Positions 1-5,794 of a DNA stretch of 8,856 bases are shown piece after piece. This stretch comes from Bdellovibrionales bacterium (GTDB lineage Bacteria; Bdellovibrionota; Bacteriovoracia; Bacteriovoracales; Bacteriovoracaceae), in the NCBI GenBank assembly GCA_023250775.1, contig JAHFAA010000139.1:1-8856 (forward strand), in the 5' to 3' direction. Below the pieces are notes generated by a model that had not been told where the DNA came from, searched no databases, and saw nothing but the letters and a program-made list of their open reading frames with translations. The translations under genes were made by a program, and so were the position numbers. Position 1 is the first letter of the stretch. Each line of letters starts with the position of its first letter.

Positions 1-981
1 ATAACGAAGGCACCTTCTTTGCTCAAATGTTCAAAGTACGGAAAGAGTGGCTGATATTTGCGGCCTTTGAATTCACGTCCTTTGTGGGTACTAAGAATTT
101 CAAAATTTCTTTTTTGGAATAGCTGTCGACTCTGGCCTGCGCCATGATCAGCGTTTTTCCCAAATCTTTATCGCGCAATTTTACATAATCAATATCGGCC
201 CCCATACAAAGACCGAGGTTTGAGGGAAGTGTCCAAGGTGTTGTGGTCCACGCGGCCATGTAGGCATCTTCATCGGCCAACTAAAAAGAATGGTGATGGC
301 GGGATCCTGTACGTCTTGATAGTTGAGACCGGCCTCAAAGTTTGAGAGCACCGTTCCCAGTGCGGTAGAAAACGGTACAACTTTTGTGCCTTGATAAACG
401 AGCTTTTTATCCCAGAGCTGTTTAAAAACCCACCACACAGATTCCATGAAAGTGATATCCATGGTCTTGTAGTCATTTTTAAAATCGACCCATCGGCCAA
501 TTCTTGTGATGGTTTTTTCCCACTCACTGGTATAGCGCTGGACGATGCTACGGCATTCGTCGTTATAACCTTTGACCCCAAATTTTTTGACCGCATCGTG
601 GGCGGTCATTCCCAATTTTTTATCGATCTCATGCTCGATCGGCAAACCATGACAATCCCAACCAAAACGGCGTTCGACATAGCGGCCTTTCATGGTGAAG
701 TAGCGAGGCACGACATCCTTCAAAATGGAACCAACAAGGTGTCCGTGATGAGGGAGGCCAGTGGCAAAAGGAGGCCCATCATAAAAGATGTATGGTTTCC
801 CTTTCGCGGTTTTTTCCAAAGTCCTTTTAAAAATATCGCGATCTTTCCAAAATTTAAGAATTTTGTGTTCGGCCTGAACGAAGGAAAATTGATCATTTTG
901 GCCGGTCAATGCGGCTGCATCACCCACGTCATTCGTTTCTGTAGCTGAATTGTGACCTGATCTTTCTTGAGTCACGGCCAT
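1..981 (-). CDS. ileS: Isoleucine--tRNA ligase (IleRS), N-terminal part, interrupted by two apparent 1-base frameshifts; 3' end outside window
   Basis: Class I aminoacyl-tRNA synthetase that charges tRNA-Ile with isoleucine in the cytoplasm. Counting from the ATG at 981, the product shows the catalytic signature HHGH (HxGH) at residues 78-81, inside YDGPPFATGLPHHGHL, and GWDCHGLPIE at 107-116. After the first lesion comes the editing-domain peptide TTTPWTLPSN (about 220-252). The FATGLPH context is typical of the eukaryote-like IleRS2 clade. The frame breaks near 281-283 (reads LFSW, expected LFxLADEDAYMAAW) and near 115-121 (reads SYSKKEIL, expected SYFQKRNFEILSTHKG). Each is explained by one missing base in an A/T run, and the protein reads on intact to base 1. 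The start is uncertain: a TTG at 1023, the ATG at 981 (GAGGAG touches it with no spacer), or a GTG at 975, six bases after the same GAGGAG and so best placed. The gene is divergent from the FecR-domain gene. Confidence 0.93.
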
Positions 982-1123
982 CTCCTCGGAAAATAAAGGG
1001 TTATCCGACCTTGCATCATGCAACGAAGGCCTCTAAAAGGCAAGAAAAGAGGAGTTTTCTGCCCTGCCGGAGCGAGAGATGAAGAATTCTTGATGAAGAC
1101 GTTTAGTCGTCGATAAGAGAGGT
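982..1123. other. Divergent intergenic region between ileS and the FecR-domain gene
   Basis: These 142 bases separate two divergent genes and must hold both promoters. I see no convincing -35/-10 pair for either side. Small features include AGAAAA-GAGGAG-TTTTCT at about 1043-1060, a 6-bp hairpin that would display an SD-like GAGGAG in its loop on the plus strand, and the short inverted repeat GACG-N6-CGTC at 1098-1111. AAGAGAGG lies just before the plus-strand ATG at 1124 and is its probable ribosome binding site, although the 1-base spacing is short. Confidence 0.45.
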
Positions 1124-2665
1124 ATGAAATTTCATTTTTGGTATGTTCTGCTTTGTGGACTTGCTGTTGGCGTATTTCTCCCAGCTTATGACTCTGCTGT
1201 GGGGCAGGAGGCCAGCTCTTCAGAGTTTCTCAACCTCCTTGATTGGGGAGTCGGCCGGCCGGTGGAGAAGAAGTCGGCCGCAAAAATAAAAAATCCCATC
1301 ATGGAAGGCGGAATAGAATTGCCGGGATGGATGGAGCCTCAGCCAAAAAGTTATATCAGATGGGAACGAGTTGACACAGACAATTGGTTGGATTTTAAAG
1401 CATGGAAGCGTGAGTCTGCCTTAAAAGATCAGAATCCGCATTGGAGAACAAATCGACAAGATTTGGCCTTGCAAGAATCAATCGGGCGTGTTCTTCATTG
1501 TATCGGTTATTGCCATATCTATCGAGGAGAAGGTTTCGCCAATGCACAATTCCGCACTCGTTTTCAAGAGGGCGATGAAATCGTGACTTTGAAAAATAGT
1601 TATATGTGGCTGGTGTTATTAGATGGAACGATGGTTCGCCTTTCACCGGAGACATCCGTAACATTTAAAGAAATAAATCTTTCTGTAAAAGAAATTTTTT
1701 ATCATCTTCGTCTTAATGCAGGTCAAATGATTTGGCTTTCTCGCAAGCTTGGGGCCCCACCCATCAAGGGTGATCGAGAAACTGATCCCTTGTTTTATCC
1801 TCTCCCTCTTTATTCGGCCAATAAAGTTGTCGATGAAATTCCACTTAAAGAAACTCAACTTTTTGATTCTCTGCGAACTCCCTCTCCTGCTTTTGCCCAA
1901 GCTGTTCGGCTGCGTGATCTCATGGCCAAAAATTCGGCCTACATGAAAGGTAAAAAAACAAAAACATTTTTGGTCATGCCCAATGGCACCGTTTCTGGCG
2001 AATCTTTGAGTGGTGAATTCGTGGTGCTCTTAGGTGATAAATCCATGATGAAAATTTATCCTGATCAACTTCATCATGATGAGGCCACAGGGCCATTGGC
2101 GGAAATTCCTGCGCCAACTTTCTATTATCGCGGACACGAAAATACTACCACTGAAACATTGGAAAAAGGTAAGTGGTATGTGATTGATCCCAAGGGCCGG
2201 GCCTTGAACGATCTGCCTGATGAAGAACAAAAAACCATGGGGCTGGGAGAATTTTTTGTTTCCAATATTCCCACTCTGTTTTTGGCGCGTGAAATGATCA
2301 TGCAACAATACACCAAGCCGTTCTTTTCTCTACCACCGACTCTTGATCTTTATGGTGGATGGCAATATCGGATGTGGAATCGCCCATCAGTCAAAGAAGA
2401 TGAGTTGAAAAGACGTGAGAGCTTTTTAATTGAATACACCAGACGTGAGGAGACCACGGGGCTTTTGGTGGCCGAAAAATTTCGTATCAAAATGCAGGAA
2501 AAAGGGGAGTCCTTTAATGCCATGTCTTTTGGGCCAAATTTTTACGAACTCGCTATCGATAGCTATATGGCCAATGGAGAATACTTAGAGCATAATGCTC
2601 AAGATCGTGAAGAGTTAAACTCCACTAAGAATCCATTCTGGAAATATGTTAAGAACAAACCCTAA
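1124..2665 (+). CDS. Secreted FecR-domain protein
   Basis: A 513-residue protein with an N-terminal Sec signal peptide (lysine at residue 2, hydrophobic stretch about 5-22, plausible cleavage after VGQ/EA near 26-30), so it should be exported. Residues about 120-207 fit the FecR fold: GRVLHCIGYC, then GDEIVTLKNSYMWLVLLDG, then the strand pattern LSPETSVTF, and finally LNAGQMIWLSR. In other bacteria such domains occur in periplasmic signalling proteins and in surface or lysin-motif proteins; this one has no FecR-type transmembrane anchor or sigma-regulator partner nearby. C126 and C130 form a CxxxC pair. Residues about 275-390 (MPNGTVSGESLSGEFVVLLG onward) are a second region I cannot assign. 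The ATG at 1124 is preceded by AAGAGAGG. The 3' end overlaps maf by 20 bp, so the two are probably co-transcribed. The domain assignment is by pattern only and the role is unknown. Confidence 0.78.
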   Translation: MKFHFWYVLLCGLAVGVFLPAYDSAVGQEASSSEFLNLLDWGVGRPVEKKSAAKIKNPIMEGGIELPGWMEPQPKSYIRWERVDTDNWLDFKAWKRESALKDQNPHWRTNRQDLALQESIGRVLHCIGYCHIYRGEGFANAQFRTRFQEGDEIVTLKNSYMWLVLLDGTMVRLSPETSVTFKEINLSVKEIFYHLRLNAGQMIWLSRKLGAPPIKGDRETDPLFYPLPLYSANKVVDEIPLKETQLFDSLRTPSPAFAQAVRLRDLMAKNSAYMKGKKTKTFLVMPNGTVSGESLSGEFVVLLGDKSMMKIYPDQLHHDEATGPLAEIPAPTFYYRGHENTTTETLEKGKWYVIDPKGRALNDLPDEEQKTMGLGEFFVSNIPTLFLAREMIMQQYTKPFFSLPPTLDLYGGWQYRMWNRPSVKEDELKRRESFLIEYTRREETTGLLVAEKFRIKMQEKGESFNAMSFGPNFYELAIDSYMANGEYLEHNAQDREELNSTKNPFWKYVKNKP

Positions 2666-3284
2666 ATTTCAGCTTGTGCTCGCCAGTCAAAGTCCTCGCA
2701 GAAAAGAACTTATCTCTCATCTCGGGATCAAGTTTGAAGTTGTTGTTTGCCCCATTGATGAAGATCGTCCGGCACCAGATCCTATTCAATATGTCCAAGA
2801 CTTGGCACACGAAAAAGGAGAAGCCGTTTTAGCTCTTCTCCAGAAGTCAAAACAGATCACCAATCCCCTCCTTGTTTCCGCCGATACCACTGTAGTTCTT
2901 GGCAAGAAAATTTTTGGCAAACCTTCTTCTCGTGCAGATGCCAGGAAAATGCTGACGGAACTTTCGGGCAAAGTTCATATCGTGTATACCGGCGTGGCGA
3001 TTAAAACCTTAGAGCGCGCACACGTTTTTTATGAAAAAACCGAAGTGGAGTTTGGCCCGATCACTGACGATCTTATGGAAATGTATCTCGACACAGAAGA
3101 ATCCTTAGATAAGGCCGGAGCCTATGGCATCCAGGGCGCCGGACTGGTCTTCATTAAGTCCGTTCGTGGGAGTTACTCTAATGTTGTGGGTTTTCCACTC
3201 GATCGTTTTATTCTTGAATTGAAAAAATTTCTCAAGGTCGACAAGCAACATGAAAAAAACTGGCGCCATGATTTTTTCCTCTGA
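2646..3284 (+). CDS. maf: Maf-family nucleoside triphosphate pyrophosphatase, dTTP/UTP (YhdE-like) type
   Basis: Maf/HAM1-superfamily pyrophosphatase that hydrolyses nucleoside triphosphates to monophosphates plus diphosphate. It acts in the cytoplasm, either removing modified nucleotides or affecting septum formation. Family motifs are clear: SQSPRRKEL (residues 14-22, phosphate binding), SADTTVV with the general-base Asp at 80, FGKP (90-93), LSGKVHIVYTGV (106-117), KAGAYGIQGAG (156-166) and GSYSNVVGFPL (175-185). AGAYGIQG and GSYSNVVG match the YhdE/dTTP-UTP subgroup, not the YceF/m7GTP subgroup. It has 212 residues against a usual 190-200; the extra tail after about residue 196 is not conserved and overlaps the next gene by 35 bp. 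The start at 2646 lies within the end of the FecR-domain gene and has only a weak ribosome binding site, suggesting translational coupling. Confidence 0.93.
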   Translation: MLRTNPKFQLVLASQSPRRKELISHLGIKFEVVVCPIDEDRPAPDPIQYVQDLAHEKGEAVLALLQKSKQITNPLLVSADTTVVLGKKIFGKPSSRADARKMLTELSGKVHIVYTGVAIKTLERAHVFYEKTEVEFGPITDDLMEMYLDTEESLDKAGAYGIQGAGLVFIKSVRGSYSNVVGFPLDRFILELKKFLKVDKQHEKNWRHDFFL

Positions 3285-3654
3285 TCATCCTCTGACCCAA
3301 GTTTGTAAAGAGATGAAGGCCACCTTGCATGATGGAAAAAGTGGGTATGATGTTTTTTTAGAACTGGAAATACGTGCGCGCCCGGGGGCCAAGCGCGATG
3401 AGATCCTCCTGAAAGAGGGGGTGCTCTATATGGCGACCCACGCTCGTGCAATTGAAGGAGAAGCCAATTCGGCCATTACTAAAAGTTTGGCGAAATTTCT
3501 GGCCATTGCTCCGACTCACTGCTTGCTTATGCGTGGTGAAAAATCAAAAAATAAGACCTTTTGGATTGGGCTTAATGAAAAGGCACGCAATGATCCGCGA
3601 AAAGTTGCTCAGGTTCTTTTAACTTTGATTGTAAAAGGGAACACGAGTGGTTAA
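3250..3654 (+). CDS. DUF167 (YggU) family protein
   Basis: Small cytoplasmic protein of the widespread YggU/DUF167 family, whose biochemical role is not established. The diagnostic core runs from about residue 36 to 113: ELEIRARPGAKRDEI (38-52), then GEANSAITKSLAKFL (70-84), then RGEKSKNKTFWI (95-106). This is the usual order of the pGAKrd motif, the G-x-AN motif and a basic G-x-K segment. The protein has 134 residues against about 100 for the family, because of some 35 extra N-terminal residues. The true start may therefore be internal (ATG at 3268 or 3313), though none of the candidate starts has a good Shine-Dalgarno. It overlaps maf by 35 bp and the next gene by 8 bp, so the cluster is tightly packed. 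The family call is secure; the start is not. Confidence 0.87.
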   Translation: MKKTGAMIFSSDHPLTQVCKEMKATLHDGKSGYDVFLELEIRARPGAKRDEILLKEGVLYMATHARAIEGEANSAITKSLAKFLAIAPTHCLLMRGEKSKNKTFWIGLNEKARNDPRKVAQVLLTLIVKGNTSG

Positions 3655-4171
3655 AGTGTTGCATATGTGTCGCAAGTTAAGTGCCCTGTTCATTTTCTTC
3701 CTGCTAATTTCTCCCGGAAACCGGGTGCAGGCCGAAGGCCCAACCAGCGGCACAACAGGTGAAAGTACCTTCGATTACACCAAAAGAATTTATCAAGAGG
3801 TCGAGCAACTCAAAAATGTAACACCTGATAATTTCGCTAAAGAAATTGATCGATTTCGTGAGCAAATGGAACGCTACATTTTTCACAAGAAACGTGTTTG
3901 TAATGGAGAATTTTCAACCTTCGCTCTGGCGCAAAACGAGGCAATGATTAATGCCGTTGACGCCGGCCCTCGCACTCAACGAAAACTTACGGCGGAAGAA
4001 AAAAAGTTATGCTTCAAAGAGTTGAAAGCATTTCAGGTGACGTATATTAACAATCTCTTCATTGCGAGAGGGCGTTACTTGGAATATCTACACGATCTGC
4101 GTAAACAAGAACTGAGTCAGGCCCGCGAAGAGGCCTTAAACTCGATCAAGCGTTCATTCGCCTGGCCTTAA
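3647..4171 (+). CDS. Secreted protein of unknown family
   Basis: I do not recognise this 174-residue protein. It starts with GTG at 3647, overlapping the DUF167 stop by 8 bp. AAGGGA six to seven bases upstream makes this start better than the ATG at 3665, which lacks a ribosome binding site. Residues 1-29 form a Sec signal peptide (basic n-region, hydrophobic LSALFIFFLL at 11-20, VQA cleavage site at 27-29), with a mature start at EGPTSG. The mature part is strongly charged and probably mostly helical (about 43-80 and 116-168), with two cysteines (C85, C122) that could form a disulfide in the periplasm. C8 lies in the signal n-region and no lipobox is visible. It is the last gene of the fecR-domain/maf/DUF167 cluster. 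Its stop codon directly abuts the stop of the convergent gene. Confidence 0.75.
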   Translation: MVKVLHMCRKLSALFIFFLLISPGNRVQAEGPTSGTTGESTFDYTKRIYQEVEQLKNVTPDNFAKEIDRFREQMERYIFHKKRVCNGEFSTFALAQNEAMINAVDAGPRTQRKLTAEEKKLCFKELKAFQVTYINNLFIARGRYLEYLHDLRKQELSQAREEALNSIKRSFAWP

Positions 4172-4393
4172 CTACAGAGTTTCGCTTTTGCTCGTTCCTA
4201 CTTTTGGCCGGCAAGATTTTCTAATCACAGACTTGGCTGGACGTAATGAATCGGGAGTAGAGAGACTGCGACCCATAAAAGGCGCTGCCTTTACACCACA
4301 ATCTGTTACGTTCAACACCACTTCTGATGCCGCAACATTTGCAAGTAACGCTTCTTCGTGAAATTCTTTGGGAACTTTCTGTTTTAGATTCAT
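4172..4393 (-). CDS. Small basic protein of unknown function (73 residues)
   Basis: No family recognised. Support for a real gene: ATG at 4393 preceded by GGAG with a 7-base spacer, a promoter-like TTGGGA-N17-TAAAAT about 240 bp upstream (4634-4662), and a frame open to a TAG at 4172-4174. The product is basic, has two cysteines (C32, C61), no signal peptide and no membrane segment, and ends in a Ser/Lys-rich tail. Codon use differs from its neighbours: of seven alanines only one is GCC, whereas GCC after a G-ending codon is favoured around it. That suggests a different origin, or a chance ORF. Its stop touches the stop of the convergent secreted-protein gene with no base between them. Coding status is moderately uncertain. 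Confidence 0.5.
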   Translation of the reverse strand: MNLKQKVPKEFHEEALLANVAASEVVLNVTDCGVKAAPFMGRSLSTPDSLRPAKSVIRKSCRPKVGTSKSETL

Positions 4394-4422
4394 GGCTCAT
4401 CTCCAGTTTTTAAAGTTTTGAC

Positions 4423-4508
4423 ACTTCATCCTGCTCGCGAAGTGCCTTTAAAAACCCTTTGATAAGCCACCATTATTAGGTAGGTGGACTGGTTTTCGAA
4501 GTCACTTC
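4423..4508 (-). promoter_or_regulatory. Candidate structured RNA leader with alternative hairpins
   Basis: On the minus strand three elements can pair. GAAGTGACTTC (4508-4498) is a palindrome. CCACC (4487-4483) pairs with GGTGG (4471-4467) across an 11-base loop. GGCACTTC (4446-4439) pairs with GAAGTGTC (4427-4420), 8 bp including one G-U, also across 11 bases. CACTTC at 4444-4439 could instead pair with the upstream GAAGTG at 4508-4503, so two folds exclude each other. This is the layout of a cis-acting switch, but no known family is recognised. Confidence 0.35.
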
Positions 4509-4545
4509 ACATGCTTAAGTTGTCTGACTTCAATACCTGCCTCCT
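4507..4545 (-). promoter_or_regulatory. Perfect Shine-Dalgarno with an 8-codon candidate leader ORF
   Basis: On the minus strand AGGAGG (4545-4540) is followed by six bases and TTG (4533-4531), which opens an ORF of eight codons reading MKSDNLSM and ending at TGA (4509-4507). The ribosome binding site is the strongest in the window yet leads to no long gene. The stop lies within the palindrome GAAGTGACTTC, so a translating ribosome could influence the downstream fold. It may be chance. Confidence 0.25.
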
Positions 4546-4550
4546 ATTTG

Positions 4551-4581
4551 AAAAAACCGCCCTAGTAACACCTTATCGGTT
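4551..4581 (-). terminator. Weak terminator- or attenuator-like hairpin in the leader
   Basis: Minus strand AACCG (4581-4577) pairs with CGGTT (4559-4555) and runs straight into six T residues (4556-4551). The stem is only 5 bp and the loop is 17 bases, so intrinsic termination would be weak. Its place downstream of the candidate promoter and upstream of the 73-residue gene would suit an attenuator. Confidence 0.25.
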
Positions 4582-4633
4582 CAACCTTCGGGCCAATTAA
4601 TAGTCTAGTTGGATTCTTCCCCAACGTAACTTC

Positions 4634-4662
4634 ATTTTAACATAGAAGTAAATTATTCCCAA
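4634..4662 (-). promoter_or_regulatory. Sigma-70-like promoter for the minus-strand leader and 73-residue gene
   Basis: Reading the minus strand, TTGGGA (4662-4657) is followed by exactly 17 bases and then TAAAAT (4639-4634). Spacing and both boxes fit a vegetative promoter, with transcription expected to start near 4627. The -10 box is flanked by ACTTC (4649-4645) and GAAGT (4633-4629), an inverted repeat that could serve as an operator. The transcript would have a 5' leader of about 235 bases before the ATG at 4393. Confidence 0.4.
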
Positions 4663-4740
4663 CCCCATGCACAAAGATCACCCCAGGTGAGTTTTTGCCA
4701 TCTCAGTTTCAAGCTGTTAGATCGTCAGAACTGTTGTAAA

Positions 4741-4768
4741 TACCTAGAAGGTAAGGCAAGCTATTACC
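4741..4768 (+). promoter_or_regulatory. Inverted repeats upstream of tatT
   Basis: TACCT-AGA-AGGTA (4741-4753) is a perfect 5-bp inverted repeat with a 3-base centre. It overlaps a second one, GGTAA (4750-4754) and TTACC (4764-4768). Both lie 47-74 bases upstream of the tatT ATG, where an operator would be expected. A possible promoter close by is TTACCA (4764-4769)-N17-TAAATT, but it is weak and would leave almost no leader. Confidence 0.3.
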
Positions 4769-4814
4769 AATAAGTTTTAATCCTCTTAAATTCATTTTGT
4801 TTAGGGGCGCGGTT

Positions 4815-5780
4815 ATGTCTAAGCTATTCGTCGTCATGATGGTCTTCTTGTTTTCATCCTGTGGTCTTGTTCAAAAGGTCGCCGTCAACACCACTTCTGA
4901 CATGCTTTTTGATGCCACAAAGGAAATTGAGACAGAAGGTAATTGGGAGATTTTCAAAGATGGCGTTCCCGGCAATTTAAAGATGATGGAGGGGATGGTT
5001 TATCTTCAACCCAAGAACAAAAAACTTTTAGTGGGCCTGGCCAAGGGATACACGGGCTACGCTTTTGCCGTGACTGAAACTCTCTATATTCCGGATCAAT
5101 TTAAGGATCGTGAGTCAAACCTGCGCTATCAGCTTCTGGCCAATTATACCAAGGCCGTCGATTTTGGTTTCAAATTTATGGAACTGAATGGAGTGAGCTT
5201 TGAAGATTTAAAACAAAACATCAATGTGGATCAGGGAATTATAAAACTTCTCGACAAAAATTTTGACGACTCCACCTTAGACTTGGAGGGTGTGCTCTAT
5301 ACCGCCCAAAGTTTGGGATCGCTGATTTTTTTACAAAAGGACCAAATGAAAATGGTCTCCTTGCTTCCGATCGTGAAGGCCATGTTTGATTGGGTGGCCA
5401 TGAAACGTCCCGATATTAACTATGGAACCTGTGACCTATTCTTCGCCGCCTACGAAGCTGGCCGTCCCAAAATGTTAGGTGGGGACCCCGTGAAAGGAAA
5501 GAACCTTTTTAAGGCCATGATTAATAAGTATCCCAACAACTGGCTGGCGCGAATTGCCTACCTGCGGTTTTATATTATCCCCATGGCCGATGAGGAAGAG
5601 TTTAAAAAGGAAATGGATTATTTGAAAAATATGCGTGAGAAATATCTGGCCCATATCCCTTGGAGAGAAAAGGGAGAACCTGCCATGCCAGAATTTCAGG
5701 ATAAAGGCCTTCTTCTTTTCCAAACGATTGCGATTAAACAATATGAAATGCTTAAGAGTATAGAAAAAGACTTAATGTAA
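4815..5780 (+). CDS. TRAP transporter TatT-like lipoprotein
   Basis: A 321-residue lipoprotein resembling TatT, the TPR-type helical protein that associates with a TRAP binding protein (described for Treponema pallidum Tp0956). The start is the ATG at 4815, with AGGGG seven bases upstream; the same frame is open back to a TTG at 4797 but that start lacks support. Residues 1-15 form a short signal peptide ending in the lipobox FSSC, with lipidation expected at C16. The rest is helical: an N-terminal block with GLAKGYTGYAFAVTETLY (about 70-87), a middle part with YTAQSLGSLIFL, and a C-terminal block with YEAGRPKMLGGDPVKGKNLF and YPNNWLARIAYLRFY, typical of the TatT family. TatP follows 14 bp downstream, which strongly supports the pairing. 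It probably sits in the outer or inner membrane facing the periplasm. Confidence 0.85.
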   Translation: MSKLFVVMMVFLFSSCGLVQKVAVNTTSDMLFDATKEIETEGNWEIFKDGVPGNLKMMEGMVYLQPKNKKLLVGLAKGYTGYAFAVTETLYIPDQFKDRESNLRYQLLANYTKAVDFGFKFMELNGVSFEDLKQNINVDQGIIKLLDKNFDDSTLDLEGVLYTAQSLGSLIFLQKDQMKMVSLLPIVKAMFDWVAMKRPDINYGTCDLFFAAYEAGRPKMLGGDPVKGKNLFKAMINKYPNNWLARIAYLRFYIIPMADEEEFKKEMDYLKNMREKYLAHIPWREKGEPAMPEFQDKGLLLFQTIAIKQYEMLKSIEKDLM

Positions 5781-5794
5781 CGAGGTGTGATTTT

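Larger units (their letters stand above)
4394..4814. other. Long non-coding region with a structured leader (minus strand) and the tatT upstream region (plus strand)
   Basis: About 420 bases with no convincing open frame. On the minus strand this is the leader of the 73-residue gene and contains a promoter-like pair, several inverted repeats and a perfect AGGAGG. On the plus strand the right-hand part (about 4730-4814) must carry the tatT promoter. No tRNA, tmRNA, 6S, SRP or RNase P signature was found, and it matches no riboswitch class that I can recognise. Confidence 0.6.

Noticed and set aside
391..948. Open frame of 185 codons on the plus strand opposite ileS
   Set aside because: It lies wholly antisense to conserved IleRS sequence, has no ribosome binding site and shows no domain; it is a shadow of the real gene.
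1098..1111. GACG-N6-CGTC as an operator between ileS and the FecR-domain gene
   Set aside because: Only four base pairs; such repeats are expected by chance.
4570..4592. GGTTCAA resembling a tRNA T-loop in the intergenic region
   Set aside because: The flanking bases do not pair as a T-arm, and no acceptor or anticodon arm is found at the right distances.
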